Shown here one piece after another: positions 36,356 through 47,426 of a DNA stretch of 64,000 nucleotides. The notes under the pieces were generated by a model that ran no database searches, had not been told where the DNA came from, and saw only the letters and a program-made list of their open reading frames with translations. Within the stretch, counting starts at the first letter, position 1, and every line of letters starts with the position of its first letter. The stretch comes from Synaphobranchus kaupii (Eukaryota > Chordata > Actinopteri > Anguilliformes > Synaphobranchidae): assembly GCA_029718625.1 (NCBI GenBank), contig CM056378.1:64007027-64071026 (forward strand), given 5' to 3'. A program made the translations under genes and the position numbers.

Positions 36356-36425
36356 TATTTTGGCTTTGGAACCGGGGAATTCACCTTTAACAGTAAAATC
36401 ATGGTTGTCATTTGTTTGTTTGCAG

Positions 36426-36476
36426 TCTCAGGTCGGAAGCAGAAAGCAAGTGGAAAATGGCTCTGAAATTAGATGA
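36426..36476 (+). CDS. candidate terminal exon
   Basis: A pyrimidine-rich acceptor (TTTGTTTGTTTGCAG, ending 36425) is followed by an open stretch reading SQVGSRKQVENGSEIR and a stop in phase 0. An AATAAA lies at 36640-36645. It looks like a cytoplasmic tail exon. Another phase also stays open for about 30 codons, so the frame is uncertain, and I cannot tie it to the 928-1011 exon. Confidence 0.3.
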   Translation, partial: SQVGSRKQVENGSEIR

Positions 36477-36479
36477 GTT

Positions 36480-38199
36480 GGTAAAGTTAAGCGATTATTG
36501 TGTGTCCAATATGTTGCTTTATTGAAGTGCCTTAGACACATGCCTTGAGAAAAATTTAATATTTGTTAATAATATTTGTATGTACCTGCATTGATATTGT
36601 TAACTGAGCCACAGCACATTAGTTTTCTCATGGTTTGAAAATAAAAACTGCAACAACATTCTGTCATTCATACAGTATCGTTCCTGTCATAGTACAGTGA
36701 AGATCTGCCATTTCAGATCATCTTCAAAATGATAAAAATACAATATATTGTGTATTGTGTACAGTACCCGTTTTGTATACTGTAAAACACTGCTGTATTT
36801 CTACTGTGCAGGGGAACTATAGACATGTTCTGATGATTCAGATGGCTGTCAGCTTAATGAAAACAATGTATTATTAAAGTAACAGGTCCAGGTATAACAC
36901 TGTAGGGACATTTTAATAACATGCGGTAGACGGTTGGGCTGGCCTTACTGGTGCAGAGGAGCTTGTGCACTTGTGGGGGGGGGGCACAAAAGATGACAGG
37001 AAACCTCAGTCCTATTAATAAACTCCACCCCCCTCTCACACCATCAGCGTGTTTGCAGTGTTCCGCTGGAAAGCACCCCGCTAAAATCTCCACCGACTGC
37101 GCTTTCCAATATCACTACAGTTAAGCGCAGCAGAAGGATAAAAAGACTGAAAAAAAATATCCCTTTTCAAGATTGACGGATTTGAGCAAGAGAGAAATCA
37201 AATTTAGCTGATCAGGTAGGAGTATGTTTTTATATCTTTTATATTAAACTTTAGTCCTGTTACTGTCAACCCTCTTCCTCTTCCCTCTTTGTGAAAGTAC
37301 AGAATTGTGTCTCCGATTCACTCAATGCACTCAGTTTGCTTATTTCCAGCTTAAAGTGAATATATTCACCTCCCAAAGATATCACATTTGTTGTCCTTAA
37401 ATCATGTTAGTGCTCTGTGTTCATTATACCAACTACAGTGGGATATGTTTCATGAACAATTATAGAACAACCACCGTTGTATATTGTGTATGTCTCAAAC
37501 AATTCAAGTTGTAATTATATGTTACATTCAAATAATAATGCTATATCATTGAAGTGTTACTGTATAATTGTTTTTGATTAATCTGCTAAAAACCTTACTG
37601 TATAAGGTTAAATGTATGAAGTAATTTCCCAGATAGGTTGACAGCAATAGCAATATAATGTGATTGATCTCAAAACACAATACAAATACTAAAGTTGCCA
37701 CTGTACAGCACATATGGAAATTTATTTCGTTCAGTTTTATTTAAATCAAGCACAGCTTATAACAATACTATATTTATGTAATTATAAAACTTATCAGACA
37801 TTTCCACTGACCATGTGAGATGAGCCCTGTCACACTTTTAAAGTTTAAAGGAAGATTTTATATTTTTCGAGGGATATTTATTAATTAGAAACATGCTAGT
37901 GTGCTGAGCAGCCCCCTGTCATTTGTAAATGCAAGTTAAACGCGTGCTATATTAACTTGACAGGTGAGTCCTCATTTTTGAAAAAACAATAAATTATTCC
38001 ATTTTTGTTTTTACTTGTACAGCAATTTGTAGACCAGAATTTCTTTTTGTAATTGAAGCAAGATTTATGGTTTCTAGCTGTAAGAAGAAGAAAAGGCAAT
38101 AGCAAAAAAAAAAAAAAGAAAAGCTCATGAAAGTTTACCCTGCTCTGCGTGTTATGGTAGCAGAAAGCACTGGCCCTTAAAATGGCGTCTGACTGACAT
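36480..38199. other. no certain gene; possible promoter and 5' exon near 37137-37215
   Basis: A TATA-like GGATAAAAAG (37137-37146) lies about 25 bp upstream of a segment ending in a good donor (ATCAG then GTAGGAGT at 37216). A second donor-like CAG/GTGAGTCC is at 37963. These may be leader exons but there is no protein evidence. Confidence 0.25.
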
Positions 38200-38349
38200 C
38201 TGACATGAGCTGTGGAAATGTTGGCCTCACACGCTGTAAAATGCACATGGGCTGTGGAAATGTTGTGCTCACACGCTGTAAAATACACATGGGCTGTGGA
38301 AATGTTGTGCTCACACGCTGTAAAATACACATGAGCTGTGGAAATGATG
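38200..38349. repeat. satellite array, segment 1
   Basis: About four units of ACATGGGCTGTGGAAATGTT type, about 42 bp each (TGTGCTCACACGCTGTAAAA variant). It is cut off by element C in the middle of a unit; the array resumes at 42852 in the same unit position. Confidence 0.85.
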
Positions 38350-38742
38350 TATGGGGGTAAATCGATGTCAAAATTATTGTAAATGCACAGACTATGAGTC
38401 ACAAATATATATTACAATTTGTAAACACAAAACACGATCTACAAATACAGTGGTGTTCAAAAAAATAGCAGTGCGTTAAAAAAAGTGAATAAAGTGCAAA
38501 TATTTTTTTATAGCTTTTAGTTCCATATTTCAACTGTAGTGGAAACATTACACATTCAATTCCAAATCAAAGCATTAAGAAATTTTATCAAGTCTGCATT
38601 ATTCTTTTACAGGAAGCAAAAAAAAGGAATATTAATCTGTTCAAAAAAATAGCAGTGTCGACATTTTTCTCTTCAAACTCAAACACTTACTGTATAAACT
38701 GAAGAAATTTTTCAAGATTTGACTTCACTTTAAATTACTGAA

Positions 38743-38850
38743 CTAATATTTAGTTGCATAAACATTGTTTTTGATGACTCGATGCAACGCAGATGCGCAG
38801 CAGTTAACCAACTTCTGGCACCTAGAAACAAGTATTTCAGCCCAGGATGA
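38743..38850 (-). pseudogene. Tc1 transposase C-terminal fragment (first Tc1)
   Basis: On the minus strand it reads SSWAEILVSRCQKLVNCC, then ASALHRVIKNNVYATKY and a stop, the end of a fish Tc1 transposase. Its element starts at TA (38450-38451) with CAGTGGTGTTCAAAAAAATA (from 38452) and is interrupted by the next Tc1 at the TA at 38857-38858. The catalytic DDE region is missing. Confidence 0.75.
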
Positions 38851-38858
38851 ACAAACTA

Positions 38859-39102
38859 CAGTACCAGTCAAAAGTTTGGACACATCTACTCATGGAAGGT
38901 TTTTTTCCGTTATTTTTACTGTTTTCCACATTTTGGAATAGTAAAGACATCAAAACTATGAGATAACACAAATTAAATTATGTAAAAACCAAAAAAGTGT
39001 TAAACAAATAAAAAAAAGTCTTATATTTTAGATTCTTCAAAGTAGCCACCCTTTGCCTTGATAACGGCTTTGCACATTCTTGCCATTCTCTCAAACAACT
39101 TC
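38859..39102 (-). pseudogene. second Tc1 end with transposase C-terminal fragment
   Basis: It begins CAGTACCAGTCAAAAGTTTG just after a TA inside the first Tc1. The minus strand carries KLFERMARMCKAVIKAKGG, YFEESKI and a stop (39021-39102), the usual Tc1 transposase C terminus. It breaks off at 39102, where repeat J sequence starts, so a deletion or rearrangement removed the rest. Confidence 0.8.
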
Positions 39103-39104
39103 TG

Positions 39105-39510
39105 TGGTAAACAGGTATTCCACAGGTAAACAGGTGATGACATCATGATTCTGTATAAAAGGATATCAAAAGACTCCTGATATCCTATTTCCAGGTACTC
39201 TTAGAAGCAATACTATAACCTCTCTGCATTTGAATGGATCTCTATGGGAATTGGGGGGTGGGACTAGATTAAGCTGTAAATTACACGGGAATAGTATGGA
39301 ACCCATGGTTGGAAAAATGGCTGTAAGCCAACAAGGGTCTGAGGTATTAAACGAGCCTCAAATCATCACTCTGCTGCCAGATATACAGTAGATATGGATG
39401 GATCACTTGAAGGGTTGTTTCTCCTGACAAATCTTCCTATTGAACTCTATGGAAAAATAAGTGAGAAGAAACCCTTCAAGTTATCCACCCATATCTACTG
39501 TATTTCTGGC
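39105..39510. repeat. half copy of repeat J
   Basis: Matches the left half of 35500-35790, including GATATCAAAAGACTCCTGAT, CATTTGAATGGATCTCTATG and GAACCCATGGTTGG. Confidence 0.8.
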
Positions 39511-40432
39511 ATTCAAGTACAAGTAGCGTTCAAGTACAATCTGTATTTGTGGATCGCTTCGCATTTTACAAATAATTTTGACATTGTTTTACCGCGGAGA
39601 GTGTGTATACGATCCACAAATGTAGTCAGCCAATCAGGGGTATTGCTTTCTATGTGATGTCACGCCTCCTCAATAAGCCTTTCAAAATAAGAGCATGAGC
39701 TGAAACGTGTGAGAATGTGTACATCTACTAAAGTTCTTGTTCGGATTTAAGCAGTTCTCGCGGTTAGTAGCCTATTATTAGCGAGAGAAGCACCGTGGTA
39801 ATGGGGAAACGGTGTGTTAATATTCTGTATTCATTACAGATTAATTTATTTAATGGCGTGGGATCGTTCTGTTCATATGGAAATGTTCTAGCTAGTTGGG
39901 TCCAGGCTCAGGTCTTCTTATGTTAGCCTCAAGCACTGATATCTACGTCTAAGCCCTGCATCTAGCTTCGTTTTGGAGGTTATGTTATGGACTCTCTCTA
40001 ACACACTGATGTACAATATGGTTGCTGCTCAGGACAATATCCAGCGAGTGATGAGAACAGCCCAAGCCCCGCCACAGAAACTTTGCTCCCATCCAGGACA
40101 TTTAAGCCACATCAGAAGAGCCCGCAACACAATCAAGGATAAACATGCCAAGCTTTTATCACCACACTATAATGAAGCTGATCTCATGTTAAATTAAGTT
40201 ATGTAAGGTAGTACAGGCGAAATTGTCTTTGCCCTCAGCTATCACTGCTTTTCTGCCCATTATTTTGTCCGGTTTGCTCTGTCACCAGCCACCGCATATT
40301 CACCACACACTGGCAGCTGACTCAGTATACCCTTATGTGTTTCATATGTATGTGCTTTGTGCAGTGGTGTAGTGGAGGGTATACGGAGTATACTCACTTC
40401 TTTATCCATTTATTTATATATTTATTTATATT

Positions 40433-40479
<47 letters not shown>

Positions 40480-41499
40480 TGTGAAAATATGATACTGGGA
40501 CACATAAACGTGACATAGACACCAAAAAAAAAATTATTGTTGCAAAAACCAATGCAAACACATTTATTTACAAGTTTGACAACTCTCTGACTCTATCAAA
40601 AAGAAAGAAGATAGTTCAATAACCGGAAATAGTCTTTTCAGGTCATATAAAATTTACCACAGTAGTGTTAACGTAGGCTATGTAACATGGTGTCTCAATG
40701 ACACATGAGTGCAAAAGTATAATTTTTTCTAATTCATTAAAAGCAGACTGACCCCATCCGAGCAGATACATACATACATATTCAAGCAGATACATACCCC
40801 ATCCGAGGCGGTCCACAATGAAACTGGACTTTGAAGCTCTAATCTATTTATGGCTGTGTAATACCCGGTTGATTAGAGGACACCGTTACGTACGTAATCA
40901 ATGCAAGAAAAGATTGATTTTAGTTTTGTTTTTGCATGCAGAATCCTACCTTTCAATATGCGGACACGATTATAACACGATGGCTGTGTAAATGCTTTGA
41001 TTTGGACGATTTTGATAAACTGGTGTGAGGTAAAACGTGAATGGCTTAGGTACGTAACCGCGTGAGGAAGCTTGGACACGCAAGGTTATCAGGCTCCTGT
41101 AGCGTCGGCAGCAATTGAAACAAAGCAGTTCTTAGTAGTTTCGTACCAGACAGTAATGCACTTTTTTTAGGTTGACCAATCCACCAGCCATGAAACACGT
41201 GCATAAACGATTCATGCTTATGTACGTAACGATTGGGACACGGAAAGAAAGTCAGCACTATATATTCTCCTTGTTTTAAAGTATCGTGGAGTGTATGAAT
41301 TTGGGCACATATATTTTTTTACTTGGCTTATGCATGACAGAAACAAACAAAGATCGATCCGATATATATTTATTTTTCATGATTGCCGACGGCATCTTGT
41401 GTACGTAACTCTCAGGACACAATGAATTACGTACATGAGCCTGATTAATTTTGCTCTCCCATATGAATACGAGCGACAACTTTCACTAAGCAAAGTGGG
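39511..41499. other. inner part of element C; microsatellite and TACGTAAC motifs
   Basis: Contains a (TA) microsatellite (about 40437-40470) and four TACGTAAC...GGACAC words (one inverted near 40882, direct near 41051, 41223 and 41402). No coding sequence recognised; the open frame at 39973-40197 has no domain I know. Confidence 0.45.
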
Positions 41500-42290
41500 G
41501 TTTAGAAAGGCATATCAAACGTCTGCCCTGGCTAACACGCCCGTTAAGGATTTCCGGGCTTTGGCTAGGGAAGCTGACAGGTTTTTTTCCGCCGGCCGGC
41601 AGAGCTGCTGGGTCCCGCCCTGGGTCCCGCCCACAATGACTCCACACTGCCGGTGGACGCAGGCTTTTACCACGCGCGTTTTGGCTCCAAGGCTACCAAG
41701 TGCCGCCCCCCTTGCACCTTCAAGGCGTCGGGAAACGGGCGCTCACTCGCTGCCATGAGCGTCGGCCGTACGGGGAGCTTGTTATTCATTACTGACACTG
41801 ATTCTGGGCGGCGTTTCCTCTGTGACACTGGTGCGCAAGTGAGCGTTCTGCCCGCAGCAGCCTTGGACATACAGAGTGATGGACATGGCCCCGCCCTTCA
41901 AGCCGCCAACGGCAGTTCCATCCGCACTTTTGGGAAGCGGAGCGTGGCGCTGTGTTTTGGAGGACAACGATTTGTTTGGGATTTTGTCACAGCTAAGGTG
42001 TCCACCCTCCTCCTCGGTGCGGATTTTCTCTGCGCTAACAGCCTGTTGGTGGACGTTAAGAACCGGCGGCTCGTCAACGCTGAGACATTTGCCCGTGCTC
42101 ACTTAGCTGTTCTGGCACGTCAAAACTGTCTAGCGCACTTTCATCTGCTGATGTGTTTTCCCGTCTCCTCACCGAGTTTCCAAGCCTTACTGAGCCCACC
42201 TTTTCTTCTGCCTCCACTAAGCACGGGGTAGAACTCCACATCCCGACTACTGGCCGGCCTGTCCATGCCCGCACACGACTCCTTCAGTGT
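41500..42290 (+). pseudogene. Ty3/gypsy fragment: end of gag and aspartic protease, frameshifted
   Basis: The first frame carries the gag end (FRALAREADRFFSAGRQS). Near 41645 the frame shifts and the next frame (41653-42231) carries FYHARFGSKATKCRPPC and then a retropepsin: FLCDTGAQVSVLPA with the catalytic Asp-Thr-Gly, and LLLGADFL near the end of the domain. Another shift near 42130-42150 leads to LLTEFPSLTEPTF and VELHIPTTGRPVHARTRLL, the linker just before the reverse transcriptase, where the copy ends. Base composition is more GC-rich than its surroundings. No LTR is attached. Confidence 0.8.
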
Positions 42291-42851
42291 CAAAATAATT
42301 TTTTGACAAATGCGAAGCGATCCACAAGTACACTGTGATCCGCAAACGCAGATTTGACACTTGAACGCTGAGCATTGCACAGAATTTGTATGCGTGTCTT
42401 GAAACAGGGGTTTAAAAATACAAGTTAGACTGTGTTTGTTTGCAAATTGTGAAGAGTGTATTTGTAGATTGTTACACCAAAAAACAGCGGAACAGTAGTG
42501 TAAAAATTATGAAAACAAATGCGAAACAATCTACAAATAGAATAACAGAATTTGAATGAATGCAACATGATTTGTCTGCGTGTGTGGGTCACACACGCAG
42601 ACAAATCATGTTGCATTCATTCAAATTCTGGTTTTTAAGTACAAGTCACTGAATTCTATTTGTGGATCATGAGTTGTTTGTTGTGGATTTTGAATCTATT
42701 TGTGGATCGTGTTTTATATTTGTGGATCATGAAGAGTTTGTGGTTTTCGAATCTATTTGTAGATCGTGTTTTGTCTTTACAAATTGTAATATATATTTGT
42801 GAGTCATAGTCTGTGCATTTACAATAATTTTGACATCAATTTACCCCCATA

Positions 42852-43198
42852 ATGTTGCCCTCGCACAATAAAATACACATGGGTTGTGGAAATGTTGCCC
42901 TCACTCATGCACTGTAAAATACACATGGGCTGTGGAAATGTTGCCCTCGCTCACACACTGCAAAATACACATGGGCTGTGGAAATGTTGCCCTCGCTCAC
43001 ACACTGTAAAATACACATGGGCTGTGGAAATGTTGCCCTCGCTCACACGCTGTAAAATACACATGGGCTGTGGAAATGTTGCCCTCACACACTAAAATAC
43101 ACATGGGCTGTGGAAATGTTGCCCTCGCTCACACACTGTAAAATACACATGGGCTGTGGAAATGTTGCCCTCGCTCACACGCTGTAAAATGCACATGG
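42852..43198. repeat. satellite array, segment 2
   Basis: About eight units, mainly the 46-bp form with GTTGCCCTCGCTCACACACT. Frames on both strands stay open in places because the unit has few stops; they are not genes. Confidence 0.9.
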
Positions 43199-44637
43199 TA
43201 GGGTTGTCAAAAGTATCGATACTTCGATACTTTTCAATACCACGTGCTTAAAAACGATACGATCTCAACTTTATTAAAAAAACGATATTAAATTTAATTT
43301 TTAATTTGTATTAAATATTTGTGGGTCTTCAGTGCCTCTGGCTTCATTACGGCATTCTCTCCAGCAACGAACCCACCACGTGACTGACAGAGTGAGTGAG
43401 TGAGTGACAGTGGCAGAGGCACAAGCACTAACAGGTACAATGATGATCAGAAGGAGAGCGAGAGACAAAACACGCCAGTGGATGTCACTCAGAACAGCCA
43501 GCGACCCGTCACTGTTATTCAAGAAGCTAGCTAGAGTTAGCCATGGCAAGTCCAGCTCCAGAACTAACATTAGTCGAAAAAGAAAATAGTAGGAGTGTTG
43601 TTTGGCAATATTTTGCCTATGAGGCGGATGCAGAAGGAAAGGCGAAAGATTTGCAAAAGCCAATTTACAAAAGGTGGTTCAAAACGGTGCCAACAAGAGG
43701 AGGGAACACTTCAAATTTGGCAAAGCATCTGAAGGACCGGCACCCTGATCTCTCCAAAGAATTGAGAGAGGTAATGTATAATTTAATAAGTGTGCAGTTA
43801 TTGTCATGAATGACGTTGCGATGTGATGCTGATGAGCTCAGAAAGTTTCCCCCGAGCGAGCTAACGTTAGCAGCTATAACGTTAATGAGCCTAGCTTTTT
43901 TTTTTTCTCAGAGCAAGCTAGCATCTAACTAGCTGGCTTGCTATGTTGTGTGTTGCTTAACGACACAAACTACATTAGCCAAAGTAAGGTAACGGGGGTT
44001 GCATGAGCTGAGCTGACGACATAACGTTACACATTTATCCAAAATTAGTTTCAGCCAACGTTAGCTAACGTAAAATAGCTGGCTGATCTTGCGCATTGAT
44101 TACTGCCAGTGATGTTGGACCTGACAGAAAGTTTTATTCATTTTAATTGTATAAAAATACATGCAATTTAAGAATTATACCATCAAATCTAATTATGGAT
44201 TTCCTTTCATATAGCACCAGAGAGAAGCTGCAAAGGACACCCAGACCCTTGCAATTGGAATGTTCTTGTTTTATTTTATTTATCCTTTGTTTAGAGGGGA
44301 AACCCACTGAGACTATTGTGTTTACAAGTGAAGCAACATTAGAGAAAAAAAAAGAAATAATACAAAAAACAATAACCACATAAATCATGTGTAGGCCTAC
44401 AAGGTAGGAAAACAATTAAGAATAGTAATAATAATGTTAATCTTGTTCTGTGTTCAGTCACTTTTTCTGTACCAGTACTGTGTGCAGGTTGTTAATAATA
44501 ATTTTAAAAAAATGTATCCTATTTTGTGTGCCTAGGACTTTTTTTTGTGTGCCGTGGTATCGAAAGAGGTATCGAGTATCGTTTTCTTATACTAGTATCG
44601 TATCAAAGTTTCAAATTCTGGTATCGTGACAACCCTA
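43199..44637 (+). mobile_element. hAT element inserted in the satellite
   Basis: Ends TAGGGTTGTCAAAAGTATCG (from 43199) and GTATCGTGACAACCCTA (to 44637) are inverted. The flanks are GCACATGG (43191-43198) and ACACATGG (44638-44645), an 8-bp duplication with one difference, both forms being found in the satellite units. An 8-bp duplication plus a BED-finger exon fits hAT. The catalytic part is deleted. Confidence 0.85.
43543..43769 (+). pseudogene. BED zinc-finger exon of the hAT transposase
   Basis: From the ATG at 43543 (context GCCATGG) it reads a BED-like domain: SVVWQYFAYEAD, TVPTRGGNTSNLAKHLKDRH. The aromatic start and the final His-x4-His are present. The two cysteines expected before the Phe-Lys-Thr-Val stretch are Tyr and Trp here (IYKRWFKTV), so zinc binding should fail. 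A donor-like site (GAGAG then GTAATG) follows at about 43770, so the open frame past it is intron. No hAT dimerisation domain is found. Confidence 0.7.
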
Positions 44638-44907
44638 ACACATGGGCTGTGGAAATGTTGCCCTCACACACTAAAATGCACATGGGCTGTGGAAATGTTG
44701 CCCTCACACAATAAAATACACATGGGCTGTGGAAATGTTTCCCTCGCTCACACACTGTAAAATGCACATGGGCTGTGGAAATGTTGCCCTCACACACTAA
44801 AATACACATGGGCAGTGGAAATGTTGCCCTCGCTCACACGTTGTTAAATACGTTGCATGAGCTGTGGGGTGTGGAAATGTTGCCCTCGCTCACACGCTGT
44901 AAAATAC
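44638..44907. repeat. satellite array, segment 3
   Basis: About six units of mixed 40 and 46 bp, cut by the LTR element at ATAC (44904-44907). Confidence 0.9.
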
Positions 44908-47426
44908 TGTAGGACATCTAATATTTAGATAAAAAGAAAGTACCCCCCCCTTTTCTCTCTATCTCTGTTGCTCTCGGTCTCTCTCCCACTCACTGACCCC
45001 TCTTCCCCCGCCCCCCCACATCTTAACCCAATCAGGACAGGGATGCCCTTTCTGTGGAGGTATTTCTATGGGTGCGGAAGGAAAGAACCTGAGTTCGGTT
45101 TTTGGGGCAAAACAAAAAAAAAAAGGAAGAGACTTCCGGTTAACACAACAAATAGACGCATCTCTTGATGGACACTGTGGGAGGCATATAGATGTCTCTA
45201 ATCCACTACACAGCTGGAAACGAGCACAGACTGCTGGAGTCTATTCAAGGAACATGGACTGTGGTCTCAGGGCAGTAATCAAATGTGGACATTCTCTTCT
45301 TGGGATTTATTGGAATAATGCAAACCTAATTGCCTTGTAAATGTAGATCTTTGTGTCGTCTATTGTAACCTACCTCCATTTAGTCCCTCTTGTTGTTCTG
45401 TAAATTTAAGTTTCCCTCATAAGAATAGCTCATGTTGGTGTGAAGGATTTATCACTTACAGTGGTGGTAATTAACCCTTCACAGAGAGGGAATGTTGGAC
45501 CTCTAATTGACCATATGGCCAGTCCTCGGCCCTAGGAAACTTCAAAGGGCTAAACTTCAAAACCCTGAGCAGCCTAGAGATAAGATATAGAGAACCAGCA
45601 ATGGGGGTAGCTATTAGAAGTGTAAATGTTGTGTAATGTCTGTTGCTCTCACTCTCTCTTGGGTTCTCTCTCTCCCTCTCGGCCTCTCTCTGGCTCTGCC
45701 CCGCCCCCCCCATCCCTACCACCACCTTTTAACCTAATATCATGCCTTGTTTGAGTGTAGGTGCCCCCTCAAATACTGTTCCTGGACACTTATGGACAAG
45801 TCTGCCCTATCCATGTGATTATTTAGACTGGCAATCTCGTGGACGGTAAACCCTGTCCGTAAGGTTCCCCTGCATGGACTGACAGCGGTCATAACATGCA
45901 GTGCTATCATTAATTGTTCCGCTCTTCACATGTTGCTGTGAGTGATAATGCCTAAGCCCTCAACTCCCACAGTCTTCTCCTGCCATTCCCTAAAGGACAC
46001 CCACAGACACAAGTGCAACCGGTCCCACACCCTGCCGCGGGAAGCTAGCCTAAGCAACTGCCGTCAGCAGTCCCACCAATTGGATCCAGGCTAAAGGAGC
46101 CAAAATGGATTCCGACAGGGAAAGAGGCGCTTCCCCGCCCGTCAGAAGAGAGGTCCTGACTGCACTTTGCCACCTGTGGATCGTCCAGCTTCCTGTCACA
46201 GGAGACAGAGCCCCCGCACGCCGTGCAGAACTGGTAGAGACACTGTGGAGTAGGTTGCATTTCACTCACGCAATTGCAACATTAATGGGAAAAAAAAGCA
46301 CTGCATGTTACCCAAAGTCCAGGGAGCTCTTGTCCCTTGCCAGTCTACATACCCTGACACTGGAGAAGGAAGAGACTGAACCAGGGTGTCATAACAGCAG
46401 AGGCACATAACTAACAGAGACATGCCTCCTCACCACACATACGTACGTCATGGAACGTCAATGTGTCCATATATCTGCTGGCCAGCAGATCACAACGGGA
46501 CTACTAAACTGAACATGGTCTAATTGTTTTAAAGATGGTTGGTGAACCATTTGGACAGTTTTTTTTGTTGTTAGCAGGTAACTGCATCTTCAATGTTCAT
46601 ATGTGCAATGTGATTCCTACTTGGTGATGTAAGAGTAGGTTTTTAGCAGGTGCATGCACTTATTTTTACAAGAGAGGGAATGTAGGATATCTAATATTTA
46701 GATATAAAGAACGTACCCCCCTCCCCCCCCTCCCCCCCCCTCTCTCCCACTCACTGACCCCCCCCCATCTTAACCTAATCAGGACAGGGATGCCCTTTCT
46801 GTGGAGGTATTTCTATGGGCGCGGAAGGAAAGAAGCTGAGTTCGGTTTTTGGAGTTTCATCTGAGTCTTGTACCTGGGTGGTTTTTGCGGAGTGTGGAAT
46901 TTTACATTTCATCCCTGGACTTTTTGAATGTTCTTCTGTCTGTTGGTTCTGGGACTTTGGTGTTAGGCATTCTGTGGATTACCTTGGGAGAAACAAGCTG
47001 TGGTCTGGTATTGTCTTTCATTAATTTCTTCTGTGACTGTAACTTGTCCATGTCTGTAGCATCGATTGTTTGTTAAGGTAGTTGAACCTACGTCTTTAGT
47101 TAAGGCATTGAATACTGGTTGTAACTTAATAAATCTCATAATTTTGATCTGGTTGTGAGTTGTACATTTTGATAAAGGTTGATCCAACAGGCTGCTCTGC
47201 CTATCAATGAATTTGTCGATTTAATTGATAATTGATATCCTTGATAATCATTAACAAATTAAATCAAATAAATAAATTTTAAGTGTTGGATAAGTGAGGA
47301 CTTTTAAACATTGATGCCACTTGTGTTCGGTATTCAGAGTGCTGAACATTAAAAACGAGAGCGTTGACTGTTAAAACTGCTGGATTCAGAAAATACACAT
47401 TTTACTAAATCCTCACTTCCCCGACA
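44908..47426 (+). mobile_element. degenerate LTR retrotransposon inserted in the satellite
   Basis: It begins TGTAGGACATCTAATATTTA (44908) and ends CCGACA (47426), giving TG...CA ends, with ATAC on both sides (44904-44907, 47427-47430). The 3' LTR is 46681-47426, preceded by a polypurine tract (AGAGAGGGAA, 46671-46680). The 5' copy matches it only for about 190 bp (44908 to about 45098). A second LTR-like start (TGTTGGACCTCTAATTGACC, 45493) also follows AGAGAGGGAA, so the interior is rearranged from related elements. The internal frame at 46105-46410 is not recognised. Confidence 0.65.

Larger units (their letters stand above)
38350..42851. mobile_element. element C: TATGG-ended transposon inserted in the satellite
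   Basis: TATGGGGGTAAATCGATGTC (from 38350) is matched inverted by the right end (to 42851), and the first 100 bp of each end are inverted copies. The flanks are ATGATG (38344-38349) and ATGTTG (42852-42857), a 5/6 match; the satellite unit has ATGTTG at this point. Some ten copies of a GATC(C/T)ACAAAT motif, direct and inverted, lie near both ends. The interior is filled with later insertions: two Tc1 pieces, half of repeat J, and a gypsy fragment. No transposase of its own is visible. Confidence 0.75.
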
